Positions 26,106 to 34,635 of a DNA stretch of 60,722 nt are shown piece by piece (within the stretch, counting starts at the first letter, position 1; the number at the start of each line of letters is the position of its first letter). Source of the DNA: Chitinophagaceae bacterium (lineage in GTDB: Bacteria; Bacteroidota; Bacteroidia; Chitinophagales; Chitinophagaceae); NCBI GenBank assembly GCA_025923075.1, contig JAICGN010000010.1, forward strand, positions 1 to 60,722, read 5' to 3'. Under the pieces are notes generated by a model. It was not told the origin of the DNA. It saw only the letters and a list, made by a program, of their open reading frames with translations, and made no database searches. The translations under genes were made by a program, and so were the position numbers.

Positions 26106-28499
26106 TCAGAACTTAAAATTCCAAGTGACCGCTGGAAGTATTGGGAAAAGAGAAACCTGCCGGGCTTCTATTTTTAATGAGCCATCATATGGACTTCCGG
26201 TCTGATCAAAGTAAATGAAATAGGGATTGTAACGACAATACGCATTGTAAACGCTAAAGACCCAACTACTCTGCACTTTTCTTTTTTTCTTTGGAACGGG
26301 AGTATATGTTGCCGAGAGATCGAGACGATGATATGGTGCAAGGCGATATTGATTCACCCGGCTATATTCCTGCGTCAACACGCCTTCAATAATATAAAAT
26401 CTTTCAGGCATTGTAGTGGCTGCCCCGGTTCCATAAACAAACACAGCTCCGAACTTCCATTTCTTTCCGGGCTCATAATTTGTAACGATGCTCATGTCAT
26501 GACGACGATCATAGCGTGCAGGATAAGTTTCACCACCATTTATTTCTGGAAATTTCCGGTGGGTCCACGACAAGGTATAACCAATCCATCCATTCAACTT
26601 GCCTCTTGTTTTATTTATGAAGAACTCTGCGCCATAACTCCAGCCATCACCAAACACAAATTCTTCTTCGGGATCATTTAATGAAGGTGTGTAACCCTCC
26701 GAATATTCGATCTGGTTCTTCATTTCTTTGTAGTAAACTTCAACTGAAGTTTCATATTCATTGTCTGCAAAATTTTTAAAGAGCCCGGCCGTGTATTGCC
26801 AGCTTAACTGTGGTTTTACAAGATACGTACTCGGGACCCAAAGATCAGTCGGCAATGTGCTGCCTGCATTACTTACCAAATGAATGTATTGATAGTTCCG
26901 GTTGACAGCTGCTTTGATGGACGTCGCATCATTCAATGCATAACGGATCGTGATGCGTGGCTCAAGTCCTCCATATGTTTTTACCGGCTCAAAACTTTTG
27001 TAAACGGTACTGTCAAGTTTATTTCCGTCAACATCTCTCACGTATTTTGTATAAGGGCCGATCTGTGTAAAGGCAGTCCAGCGAACACCGTAGTTGATCT
27101 TTATTTTATCACTCAGCTCCCAATCGTCCTGGATATAAGCCGCGAATTCACTGGCATACTTTACCGTTTCATTATTAGGCTTGAAAATAACCGAGTCCTG
27201 TTTGCCGGAAAGAATATTCGGGATGAATTTGTGATATGTATATAAACCACCAAATTTTATCTTATGCTGTGGCGACGGGTAGTAATCAAAATCGGTTTTC
27301 AAATTAATATCACGAATGCCTGAAGCAAGTGAGAGCTCGAAATTATTTTGTGCCGCTTCGAACTTGAATTTATAATTATTATACACAGCAGTAGTATTGG
27401 CAAATAACCGCTTATTGAAAACATGGTTCCATCTCAGCGTTGCCGTGCTGTTTCCCCAGGGAATGTTGGAGCGAAAAGAACGTTGTACATTATTAAAATC
27501 AAATACGTCACGACCGAAATACCCGCTAAGATATAAACGATCTTTTTCTGAAAATTTATAATTCACCTTGGCATTCAGGTCATAGAAAAAATAACCGGAG
27601 CCGTAGAAGTCACTTGTCTTCTTTACAAATGGCTTTACAATTGCATCGATATAAGTTCTTCTTGCAGAAACCATGAAAGAAGCTTTATTTTTTACGATAG
27701 GCCCCTGTAAGGAAAGTCTTGAAGCGATCAACCCGATTCCTCCGTCAACCTGGAACGTATTCATATTACCATCTTTCATCGCCACGTCAAGCACCGAAGA
27801 GAGACGTCCGCCATATTGTGCAGGCATTCCTCCTTTTATCAGTGAAATGTTCTTTATTGCATCAGAATTAAAAATGGAAAAGAAACCAAAAAGATGTCCC
27901 GTGTTATAAACAACTGCGTCATCGAGCATGATCAAATTCTGATCTGGCCCGCCACCACGAACATAAAAACCTGCATTGCCTTCACCTGCATTCCTGACGC
28001 CAGGCAATAATTGAATGGCTTTCAGAATATCCACTTCACCCATGAAAGCGGGAATATTTTTTATTCGTGTAGTAGAAAGATCGATCCTTCCCATTTCTGC
28101 ATTCTTCACATTGGCGTCACGCCGGCGATTTGCATAAACAACCACTTCAGAAATAGCAGATGTTTTTGGAAACAGGTCAAAATTGAACGACATATCGGCA
28201 TCGAAACTGAACTCCGTGATTTTTTGCTGATAAGAAACATGTGTGATGCTGATGCGGTATGTTCCTGAATCAAGTGTAATGGAATAAAATCCATATTGAT
28301 TACTCGTTACTCCCTTTCCCTGGCCGTTTATAGTGATCGTGGCACCAATGATGAGTTCGCCAGAAAGGCTATCCCGGACATAACCATTGAGTGTAACCCG
28401 GTAGCTATCGGGTCTGCCGGGCGCAGTGTTTGACTTGTTTTGAGATAAAACAAGAAGAGGAATAAGGGCCAATACAATAACTACTGCTTTCTTACACAT
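26106..28499 (-). CDS. TonB-dependent outer-membrane receptor with CarboxypepD_reg domain
   Basis: A 797-residue protein: signal peptide (to about residue 20), a carboxypeptidase-regulatory-like beta-sandwich (about 35-115, LNGYVRDSLSGELIIGATIT), a plug domain (about 120-245, GGPDQNLIMLDDAVVYN) and a 22-strand barrel ending in aromatic WNFKF. Its ligand is unknown. It follows the DUF3347 gene by 19 bp on the same strand, so uptake of a metal or metal complex is a reasonable guess. Residues 26-36 (TAPGRPDSYRV) sit between signal peptide and first domain and are encoded by a palindrome (28397-28412). Confidence 0.92.
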   Translation of the reverse strand: MCKKAVVIVLALIPLLVLSQNKSNTAPGRPDSYRVTLNGYVRDSLSGELIIGATITINGQGKGVTSNQYGFYSITLDSGTYRISITHVSYQQKITEFSFDADMSFNFDLFPKTSAISEVVVYANRRRDANVKNAEMGRIDLSTTRIKNIPAFMGEVDILKAIQLLPGVRNAGEGNAGFYVRGGGPDQNLIMLDDAVVYNTGHLFGFFSIFNSDAIKNISLIKGGMPAQYGGRLSSVLDVAMKDGNMNTFQVDGGIGLIASRLSLQGPIVKNKASFMVSARRTYIDAIVKPFVKKTSDFYGSGYFFYDLNAKVNYKFSEKDRLYLSGYFGRDVFDFNNVQRSFRSNIPWGNSTATLRWNHVFNKRLFANTTAVYNNYKFKFEAAQNNFELSLASGIRDINLKTDFDYYPSPQHKIKFGGLYTYHKFIPNILSGKQDSVIFKPNNETVKYASEFAAYIQDDWELSDKIKINYGVRWTAFTQIGPYTKYVRDVDGNKLDSTVYKSFEPVKTYGGLEPRITIRYALNDATSIKAAVNRNYQYIHLVSNAGSTLPTDLWVPSTYLVKPQLSWQYTAGLFKNFADNEYETSVEVYYKEMKNQIEYSEGYTPSLNDPEEEFVFGDGWSYGAEFFINKTRGKLNGWIGYTLSWTHRKFPEINGGETYPARYDRRHDMSIVTNYEPGKKWKFGAVFVYGTGAATTMPERFYIIEGVLTQEYSRVNQYRLAPYHRLDLSATYTPVPKKKRKVQSSWVFSVYNAYCRYNPYFIYFDQTGSPYDGSLKIEARQVSLFPILPAVTWNFKF
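28397..28412. repeat. Palindromic element CCCGGTAGCTATCGGG inside the TonB receptor gene
   Basis: One base different from the perfect palindrome at 17008-17023. It encodes the RPDSYR segment just after the receptor's signal peptide. Confidence 0.6.
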
Positions 28500-28518
28500 A
28501 ACTCCATTAACAAACGAA

Positions 28519-29163
28519 CTAGTTTCCGGTTGAGGGCGTCACAAAATTTATTGAATCTCTCGTGCTGCCACATGTAAGCATTGCTCTTCCATATTTAGGA
28601 TCATAAAGACCAAGATAGGGATTGCGGCGCTTTTTAGAATCCCCTTCTGTACTTAACCAAAAAGCAGCTGTCTCATAATTATTCAATGCCATCGGACATT
28701 CCTGGTAAAATACTTTTGCGGCATCGTATTTTACGATACGAAGCAGATCGAACATCTGTTGTGAAAGCGAATTCAGGTCTTCTTTCCTTTCATACAGGCC
28801 TGTATCAGCCTGCATGCCGACTATTTCTGCTTTGATCGACTCCCATTGACTCTGTACAGTTGGATAAATAGCAGAATCCTTTTCCATTTCCTGGACGCGA
28901 ATGCTATCCACTGAAGTTTTAAATTCAGCCAACGTGGTATTGATCTTTGCAGTATCCCAGTTGACGAAAGCTTCGGTAAGGGCATAATAGGAATTCATTG
29001 CCGCCATCATTGATTGATTAAAGCTGTCCGTATGTTTGCTTACCGTTAACCCCTCCGGTTTAGGCCCATTATCTACTCTTTTTTTGGGAAATATAAATTT
29101 CCAGCCAACAACGATAACAATTGCGAGAATAATCCCCGCCATAGCGAGCAGGACTTTTTTCAT
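28519..29163 (-). CDS. Membrane-tethered DUF3347 protein
   Basis: A 214-residue protein from ATG 29163 (MKKVLLAMAGIILAIVIVVG): one N-terminal membrane helix, then a helical periplasmic domain. The C-terminal third has ECPMALNNYETAAFWLS, RRNPYLG and MLTCGS, matching the conserved end of DUF3347 proteins (CPMAxNNxGAxWLS..RNPYxG..ML.CG), which are often found with copper efflux or metal-binding genes. A Cys-Met pair and a second Cys are therefore candidate metal ligands (inference). The in-frame ATG at 29196 lies upstream of the promoter box at 29181-29188 and is not used. It forms an operon with the TonB receptor. Confidence 0.8.
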   Translation of the reverse strand: MKKVLLAMAGIILAIVIVVGWKFIFPKKRVDNGPKPEGLTVSKHTDSFNQSMMAAMNSYYALTEAFVNWDTAKINTTLAEFKTSVDSIRVQEMEKDSAIYPTVQSQWESIKAEIVGMQADTGLYERKEDLNSLSQQMFDLLRIVKYDAAKVFYQECPMALNNYETAAFWLSTEGDSKKRRNPYLGLYDPKYGRAMLTCGSTRDSINFVTPSTGN

Positions 29164-29180
29164 CAGGAAGAATTTATTTG

Positions 29181-29188
29181 CAAAGATA
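29181..29188 (-). promoter_or_regulatory. -7 promoter box TATCTTTG for the DUF3347/TonB receptor operon
   Basis: Exact TAnnTTTG on the - strand; predicted start near 29177, leader about 14 nt to ATG 29163. It is the same sequence as the mqnA box. Confidence 0.55.
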
Positions 29189-29217
29189 ATTGTCAATCAT
29201 CTGAGTTGCTAATACTT

Positions 29218-29225
29218 TATTTTTG
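29218..29225 (+). promoter_or_regulatory. -7 promoter box TATTTTTG, probably the original ABC-F promoter
   Basis: Exact TAnnTTTG on the + strand. The next gene start (29322) is 97 bp away, unusually far for this window. If the repeat-bounded S23 segment is removed, the box would lie roughly 20-30 bp before the ABC-F ATG at 29728, matching the short leaders seen elsewhere. Confidence 0.5.
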
Positions 29226-29241
29226 CAAACTTGTTAAATCC

Positions 29242-29267
29242 GTGAATGGTCAATGGTCAATGGTGAA
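29242..29267. repeat. Left inverted repeat of the S23 segment
   Basis: GTGAATGGTCAATGG (29242-29256) is the exact reverse complement of 29701-29715, and the second register AATGGTCAATGGTGAA (29252-29267) is the exact reverse complement of 29697-29712. Confidence 0.75.
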
Positions 29268-29321
29268 AGGGAAGTCTCTGATATGTAGCCTTCAAATGGA
29301 AACCATTTAAACCATAATACA

Positions 29322-29681
29322 ATGTTTTTAAAACTAAACCATCAAAAACTTGACGTTTATGGCGCTTCCAAACAATTTGTTCTGGAATGCTACCGATTAA
29401 CAAAAAGTTTGCCGGCGGAAGAAAAATTTGGGATGATAACACAAATCAGAAGAGCAGCACTTTCAGTCCATTTGAATATCGCAGAAGGCTCATCCAGAAA
29501 GTCAGAAGTGGAAAGAAAACGATACTATGAAATTGCGCGGGGTTCAGTTATAGAAATTGATGCTGCGCCGGATGTCGCAGCTAACCTTACATACATGGAT
29601 GGAATAAACACAGAATCATTGGGTGAGTCAATGATCAGATGCTTTAAAATCCTAACGGGACTAATTGAAAGCAAAAAATAA
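29322..29681 (+). CDS. S23/IVP-type four-helix-bundle protein
   Basis: A 119-residue protein of the 23S rRNA intervening-sequence protein family: HQKLDVYGASKQFVLECYRL, then the family core QIRRAALSVHLNIAEGSSRK (usual form QIRRAAxSIPxNIAEG) and a last helix CFKILTGLIESK. In this family the protein forms a pentameric four-helix bundle; its function is unknown, though relatives serve as accessory proteins of diversity-generating retroelements. Here there is no rRNA gene and no reverse transcriptase. The gene is bracketed by inverted repeats (29242-29267, 29697-29715) and lies between a promoter and the ABC-F gene. Confidence 0.9.
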   Translation: MFLKLNHQKLDVYGASKQFVLECYRLTKSLPAEEKFGMITQIRRAALSVHLNIAEGSSRKSEVERKRYYEIARGSVIEIDAAPDVAANLTYMDGINTESLGESMIRCFKILTGLIESKK

Positions 29682-29696
29682 AATGATTGTTCAATA

Positions 29697-29715
29697 TTCA
29701 CCATTGACCATTCAC
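29697..29715. repeat. Right inverted repeat of the S23 segment
   Basis: TTCACCATTGACCATTCAC, reverse complement (in overlapping registers of 15 and 16 bp) of 29242-29267. It ends 12 bp before the ABC-F start codon. A related copy lies at about 37982-38011 next to ftcD. Confidence 0.75.
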
Positions 29716-29727
29716 AATTGACGAACT

Positions 29728-31734
29728 ATGCTCGCAGGACTTACTAATGTAACTTTTGAATTTGGTGCCCGCGCACTGATAAAAGACGCCACCTGGCATA
29801 TTCAGCCGGGAGAAAGGATTGGGTTGATCGGCTATAACGGAACCGGGAAATCAACCATTCTAAAATTATTTGTCGGGGAATACCTGCCTTCTTCCGGAAC
29901 CGTCGAAAAAAGCAAAAACACTTCGATCGGCTATCTGCACCAGGATCTACTGAGTTTTGATACTAATGACTCAATTTTTGAAGTGGCTCTCAGTGCTTTT
30001 GGAAAAATTCTTTCACTTGAAAAAGAGATTGAAGAGTTAGGTAAAAGACTGGAAAAAGATCATGATGATAAGCTGCTTCATGATTATACCGATAAGCTTC
30101 ATGAACTGGAAACGCTTGGTGGTTATACTATTCATCATAAAACTGAAGAAATATTACAGGGTTTAGGTTTTGCTAATTCCGATCTTAGAAGAGCTTATAA
30201 AGAATTCAGCGGCGGATGGCGAATGAGAGTGCTGCTGGCGAAGATGATACTTCAACAACCGGATCTGCTTTTATTGGATGAGCCTACCAACCACCTTGAC
30301 CTTCCCTCTATCGAGTGGCTGGAAAGATATCTGCAAAACTACCCGGGCGCTGTCGTGATCGTAAGCCATGATAAATATTTTCTGAACCGGATGGTGACTA
30401 AGATCGTTGAGCTTTACCAGCAGCAACTCCATATTTATACCGGCAACTATGATTTTTATGAAAGAGAAAAAGCCACCAGGATGGAGCTGATGCAAAAGGC
30501 TTATGAAAATCAGCAGGACTATATCAGGCAAAATGAAAGATTAGTTGAACGGTTCAGGGCAAAAGCGAGTAAAGCAGCTATGGCACAAAGCCTTATCAAA
30601 AAGCTGGATAAACTCGATCGTATCGAAGAACCTGAGTTGGAAAGACCAAACATCAAGATCAATTTCAGGCTGGATAAAACGCCGGGAAAAGTCCTGGTTG
30701 AATTGAATCATATTTCAAAATCTTTTGGTGACAATGTAATTCTTAAAAATACTTCTGCAGAAATAGATCGCGGTGATAAGATCGCATTGATCGGGGCGAA
30801 TGGAAAGGGAAAATCAACCTTGCTCCGGATTGTTGCAGGAACTGAAAAATTTGATGGTACCCGTAAATGGGGCCACAATGTCGATGAAAGCTTTTATGCC
30901 CAGCATCAATTGGAAGCATTGGATATTAATCGAACCGTGATCGACGAAATGATGCAGGCCGGCAGCCAGAAAACAGAACTCGAATTAAGAACATTGCTTG
31001 GTTGTTTTCTTTTTAGTGGCGATGATATTGAAAAGAAAATAAAGGTGTTGAGCGGTGGTGAAAAGGCAAGAGTGGCATTGGCAAAAACGATTATCAGCAA
31101 AGCAAATTTTTTATTGCTTGATGAGCCGACCAATCACCTCGATATGCACAGTTGTGAATTGTTGATAGAAGCCCTTAATAAATATGAAGGAACTTTTATA
31201 CTGGTAAGCCATGACCGTTATTTTATTTCGAAGACAGCAAATAAAATATGGGAGATTATTGATCATGAGATAAAAGAATTTAAGGGTGGGTACGAAGAAT
31301 ATGTAGCGTGGAAAGAGAGAATGGCTAAGAGCTCAGTTAAGAGTTCGGAGTCGGGAGTTCGGAGCCGGGAGTCAAAAAAGCTAATTGTAACAGAAAAGCC
31401 AAAAGCTAAGGAAGAACCAAAATCTCAAACCTCAATCCCCGTAGCTAACGGGATCAAATCGCAAACTTCTGCCCCGATCAATAAGGAACATAAAAAAGAA
31501 TTGCAGAGACAACAAAGGATCTTTCAGCAATTGGAAGAAAAGGTAGCCTTGCTCACAAAGCAAAAAAATGACTTAGAGGCAGCACTGAGCGATCCTGCTA
31601 CTTATTCGGATAAACAAAAATTCCTGCAAGCGGAGGCTACATATAATAAAGCGGCCGCAGAACTTGAACAGTTGAATAAACAATACGAACAGGTGTTTGA
31701 AAAGATAATGGAGCTTGAATCACGGCAGGATTAA
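29728..31734 (+). CDS. ABC-F family ATPase with Uup-like C-terminal coiled coil
   Basis: A 668-residue protein with two ABC domains in one chain and no membrane segments. Walker A motifs are GYNGTGKST (about 35-43) and GANGKGKST (about 356-364); signatures are FSGGWRMRV and LSGGEKARV; both Walker B sites read LLLDEPTNHLD. The linker (about 245-315, with RQNERLVERFRAKASKAA) is the P-site tRNA interaction motif of ABC-F proteins, which act on ribosomes. A C-terminal coiled coil (about 590-665) resembles Uup. The link between the second ABC domain and the coiled coil (about 530-585) is made of tandem and palindromic DNA repeats. It could be housekeeping or antibiotic-protective. Confidence 0.94.
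   Translation: MLAGLTNVTFEFGARALIKDATWHIQPGERIGLIGYNGTGKSTILKLFVGEYLPSSGTVEKSKNTSIGYLHQDLLSFDTNDSIFEVALSAFGKILSLEKEIEELGKRLEKDHDDKLLHDYTDKLHELETLGGYTIHHKTEEILQGLGFANSDLRRAYKEFSGGWRMRVLLAKMILQQPDLLLLDEPTNHLDLPSIEWLERYLQNYPGAVVIVSHDKYFLNRMVTKIVELYQQQLHIYTGNYDFYEREKATRMELMQKAYENQQDYIRQNERLVERFRAKASKAAMAQSLIKKLDKLDRIEEPELERPNIKINFRLDKTPGKVLVELNHISKSFGDNVILKNTSAEIDRGDKIALIGANGKGKSTLLRIVAGTEKFDGTRKWGHNVDESFYAQHQLEALDINRTVIDEMMQAGSQKTELELRTLLGCFLFSGDDIEKKIKVLSGGEKARVALAKTIISKANFLLLDEPTNHLDMHSCELLIEALNKYEGTFILVSHDRYFISKTANKIWEIIDHEIKEFKGGYEEYVAWKERMAKSSVKSSESGVRSRESKKLIVTEKPKAKEEPKSQTSIPVANGIKSQTSAPINKEHKKELQRQQRIFQQLEEKVALLTKQKNDLEAALSDPATYSDKQKFLQAEATYNKAAAELEQLNKQYEQVFEKIMELESRQD
31341..31373. repeat. 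14-bp tandem repeat inside the ABC-F linker
   Basis: GAGTTCGGAGTCGG (31341-31354), GAGTTCGGAGCCGG (31355-31368), then a partial third unit. The unit is not a multiple of three, so each copy is read in a different frame (ESGVRSRES). Confidence 0.75.
31438..31452. repeat. CCCGTAGCTAACGGG palindrome inside the ABC-F linker
   Basis: An imperfect palindrome related to the CCCGATAGCTATCGGG family; it encodes the PVANG segment of the linker. Confidence 0.45.
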
Positions 31735-31840
31735 TTGTTGGGTACACAAGGTTAATGAAAACACGCCGTTGCGCAATACTAACTCCGTGTTTGCCTGTGT
31801 CATCGTGAACAAGCCTCCCCGCTTTTGGTGATAAAAAGTC

Positions 31841-31862
31841 GTAACTTTTTTAAGTTACTTTG
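31841..31862 (+). promoter_or_regulatory. Inverted repeat overlapping a -7-like box before the TPR gene
   Basis: GTAACTT (31841-31847) and AAGTTAC (31852-31858) form a 7-bp dyad with a 4-nt T loop. Its right arm overlaps TACTTTG (31856-31862), a -7-like box 19 bp before ATG 31882. The layout suits a repressor site. Confidence 0.4.
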
Positions 31863-31881
31863 TTCCATAAAGCGCATCAAA

Positions 31882-33627
31882 ATGAAAATAGTCCTCTTCA
31901 TTATCACGGCAATCCTTGCAGGATTTGCATTATTTGCTTTTCGTTTTGATAACAATCAAAAACAGACAGCTGTTTCATTGAATCTAATTGAATTCAAAAA
32001 GAAAAAAATTGTTCGCTGCAGTACCGATTGGGAAGCATTGAAACAATGGTTGGAAGAAACAGACATCCCTCCCATTCCCGGCGCCGGAATTTATAAATGG
32101 AAAATTTCAACAAACCATGACAGTGCGCAGTTTTATTTTAACCAGGGCATCAATATGTATTATAGCTTTCATATCATTGAAGCGATGGCTTCGTTTAAGA
32201 AAGCGGCAAAGTTTGATGAAAATGCTGCAGTAATTTATTGGGCACAGGCCCTGGGTTACGGCCCGAACATAAATGATTATGGTTATCGTGCCTCACCAGA
32301 GGCACTGGCAGCTTTGAATAAAGCAAAAGAACTTTCATCTACGGCAACTGCTTTTGAAAGAGCATTGATCGATGCAATGGCTGTTCGCTACACAGCCGAT
32401 TCCGCAGATGCAACAAGGGCCCAGCTAAACGAGGCATATACGGGTATGATGAAAAAGGTATATGAGAAATTTCCGACAAACGCCGATGCCATGGCTTTGT
32501 ATGCAGACGCCATGATGCTGCAGCATCCCTGGGACTTGTGGTTTGTGAATGGCACACCCAAGCCATGGACGCCACATATAAGAGAGGTGCTGGAAAAACT
32601 TTTGGTGAAAAGTCCAATGCATCCCGGCGCCAACCATTACTATATTCACGTAATGGAGCCATCACCCTATGCGGCTAAAGCATTGCCAAGCGCTGAGCGG
32701 CTAGGAAAAACAAATCCGGGCCTGTCGCATGTCGTTCACATGCCTTCACATATTTATTTGCGCACAGGTTTGTATCAACAAGGAGTTGATGTAAATATAA
32801 ATGCAGTTGATCGTTATAAAAGCTCAATTCCGCTTTATGCAGCTGTTACCGGGAATGATTTTATTTATATCATTCACAACCTGCACATGAAAACCAACAA
32901 TGCAATGATGCTCGGTAATTATCAGATTGCAAAAGCAGCCGCATTGGAAACAAGAGAAAGTATTCCGGCAGAATATTTATCGCTGCCGGCTCCGATTGGT
33001 AATTTGGCACAATACATTCACATGACGCCGGTGTTCAACCAGATACGTTTTGGTAAATGGGATGAAATACTTCAGGAACCTCAACCGGACACAACACATG
33101 TTTACAGCAATGTACTTTATCATTTTGCCAGGAGCATTGCCTACTCAAGAAAGCGTGATCGTGAGGGGGCTTCAAAAGAATTGGATGCAATGCGTGAATA
33201 CATGAAAGACAGTTCACTCACCATCCCGATGAGCCCGTTTTCTGCAGCTGCTGCCGGGGCAAGTGTCGCACATTTTTTATTACTAGGTCTTATTCATGAA
33301 GACAAAAAATTGTATGATGGGGCCGTAAAGTATTATAAAATGGCAGACTCTGTCGAAACCGGCATGGTTTACAATGAGCCAAGAGACTGGTTATTGAGTC
33401 CAAAACATTACCTGGGAAATGCTTATTTGCTCAAAGGCGACGGCGCAAACGCAGAAAAGATTTTCCGGAAAGATTTACTGAATAATAACATGAACGGCTG
33501 GGGATTGTATGGTTTGTATAAAGCATTGCTTTTACAAAAAAAAGATCGTGAGGCGGCCACAGTTTATTCCAGTTTCAAAAAAGCATTTGCAAAAGCAGAT
33601 ATCAAATTAAATTCATCGGTTTATTGA
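31882..33627 (+). CDS. TPR-repeat protein with N-terminal membrane anchor
   Basis: A 581-residue protein from ATG 31882 (MKIVLFIITAILAGFALFAF): an uncleaved anchor or signal peptide, then helical repeats. YYSFHIIEAMASFKKAAKFDENAAVIYWAQALGY (split over two repeats) is TPR-like, and the C-terminal part (YDGAVKYYKMADSVETG, YLLKGDGANAEKIFRKDLL) has two more. The central region (SPMHPGANHYYIHVMEPS, LSHVVHMPSHIYLRTG) is histidine-rich and resembles conserved tetratricopeptide proteins often found in Bacteroidota, whose function is not known to me. The frame is open from 31825, but the ATG at 31882 starts the hydrophobic segment. Confidence 0.8.
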   Translation: MKIVLFIITAILAGFALFAFRFDNNQKQTAVSLNLIEFKKKKIVRCSTDWEALKQWLEETDIPPIPGAGIYKWKISTNHDSAQFYFNQGINMYYSFHIIEAMASFKKAAKFDENAAVIYWAQALGYGPNINDYGYRASPEALAALNKAKELSSTATAFERALIDAMAVRYTADSADATRAQLNEAYTGMMKKVYEKFPTNADAMALYADAMMLQHPWDLWFVNGTPKPWTPHIREVLEKLLVKSPMHPGANHYYIHVMEPSPYAAKALPSAERLGKTNPGLSHVVHMPSHIYLRTGLYQQGVDVNINAVDRYKSSIPLYAAVTGNDFIYIIHNLHMKTNNAMMLGNYQIAKAAALETRESIPAEYLSLPAPIGNLAQYIHMTPVFNQIRFGKWDEILQEPQPDTTHVYSNVLYHFARSIAYSRKRDREGASKELDAMREYMKDSSLTIPMSPFSAAAAGASVAHFLLLGLIHEDKKLYDGAVKYYKMADSVETGMVYNEPRDWLLSPKHYLGNAYLLKGDGANAEKIFRKDLLNNNMNGWGLYGLYKALLLQKKDREAATVYSSFKKAFAKADIKLNSSVY

Positions 33628-33865
33628 CCGCCGTTAAGAATTTTCTTCTTTTTGGTGCACATTCCCTTGATCCGCTTTTCGCGCATGGGGCCTTTTTGTT
33701 CCCCGTAAGTAGTATGGCACGATTTTTTAAACTACTTGGTCGCATGCTTCACTGATGGATTCCTGACATTATCTGTACTCTTTTTCGGCAAGCCCACTCT
33801 TACACCAGAGTATATTGTATTCAAAAAAATTTGTATCGTTTGACTGGCAAATAAAGGAGCGACCT

Positions 33866-34093
33866 ATGGCATTAAAAGATAAATATAGTGAATTGATAAC
33901 CGCAGCCCGTGCCGCCAAAGTTTCTGATCTTCAGGTAACCGAACAGAACGGAGTGCTGCACATTGATGGAATTGCTCCTTCTGAAGAAACAAAACAAAAA
34001 TTGCTTTATCTCTATGAGCGCATTCATTCTGATAGCCCCGGTGACGTGGTGCTTAATATAACCATACCCCAGCAAAATGGCCACAATAACTAG
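33866..34093 (+). CDS. Small BON-domain-like protein
   Basis: A 75-residue protein from ATG 33866 (MALKDKYSELITAARAAKVS). DLQVTEQNGVLHIDGIAPSE followed by a helix and GDVVLNI is a BON-type alpha/beta fold. Close relatives in Bacteroidota that I recall carry a C-terminal LysM or SH3 region after this domain; here the protein ends directly after it. The frame is open from 33815, but the conserved MxLKDKY start is at 33866. It lies in a 480-bp space between the TPR gene and a convergent unknown gene. Confidence 0.72.
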   Translation: MALKDKYSELITAARAAKVSDLQVTEQNGVLHIDGIAPSEETKQKLLYLYERIHSDSPGDVVLNITIPQQNGHNN

Positions 34094-34107
34094 GGGCGAA
34101 TCCTTAT

Positions 34108-34635
34108 TTATCGTTTGGGATAATAGTCAAAAATAAGCGTAACCGAATAAGTCGTTATTTCATCGATAGGGTCCTTATATGAAAGCAATAATTTTATATT
34201 TCTTTTTGAAGTCGTGATATCCTTGTCCTTTTCAAAAAAATAACTCGACTTACCAGCTTGTTCTTTGGATATTTTATAAACATGAGTCGCAGCAAACTCA
34301 TCTTTTAATTTCTTAAAGATCCTTTTATAAAAATCCCTGAATTCATACCGGTTGCCTTTATAGGAAGCATCAGTAAAATAGAAAATGAACTCAACATTTC
34401 TTCCATAGTCTTTGATCTTTCCCTTTTCCCCGCAAACACTGAATTCAGAAAAATAAGTTTTAACCAATGATACCTTATCTTCTCTTGATTTGAATTTTGC
34501 TACCATGTTGTCAAAGGATCTATTTACTTCACCAAGCTTATCCTTGAGTGATGTGCAGGCCGGCAATTCTTTGTGCTGGGCAAAAAATAGTTGAGATAAA
34601 AACAAACATCCTGTAAAAAGAAATGTTCTTTTCAT
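34108..34635 (-). CDS. Secreted protein of unknown function
   Basis: A 175-residue protein with a clear Sec signal peptide (TFLFTGCLFLSQLFFAQ, cleavage near residue 20). The mature part is lysine-rich, with two cysteines (residues 27 and 73) and beta-strand-like segments at the end (YSVTLIFDYYP). I recognise no family. It is convergent with the BON-like gene (14 bp apart). Confidence 0.6.
   Translation of the reverse strand: MKRTFLFTGCLFLSQLFFAQHKELPACTSLKDKLGEVNRSFDNMVAKFKSREDKVSLVKTYFSEFSVCGEKGKIKDYGRNVEFIFYFTDASYKGNRYEFRDFYKRIFKKLKDEFAATHVYKISKEQAGKSSYFFEKDKDITTSKRNIKLLLSYKDPIDEITTYSVTLIFDYYPKR

Noticed and set aside
29322-29681. Diversity-generating retroelement (the accessory protein Avd is an S23-type bundle)
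   Set aside because: No reverse transcriptase, template repeat or variable repeat is visible nearby.
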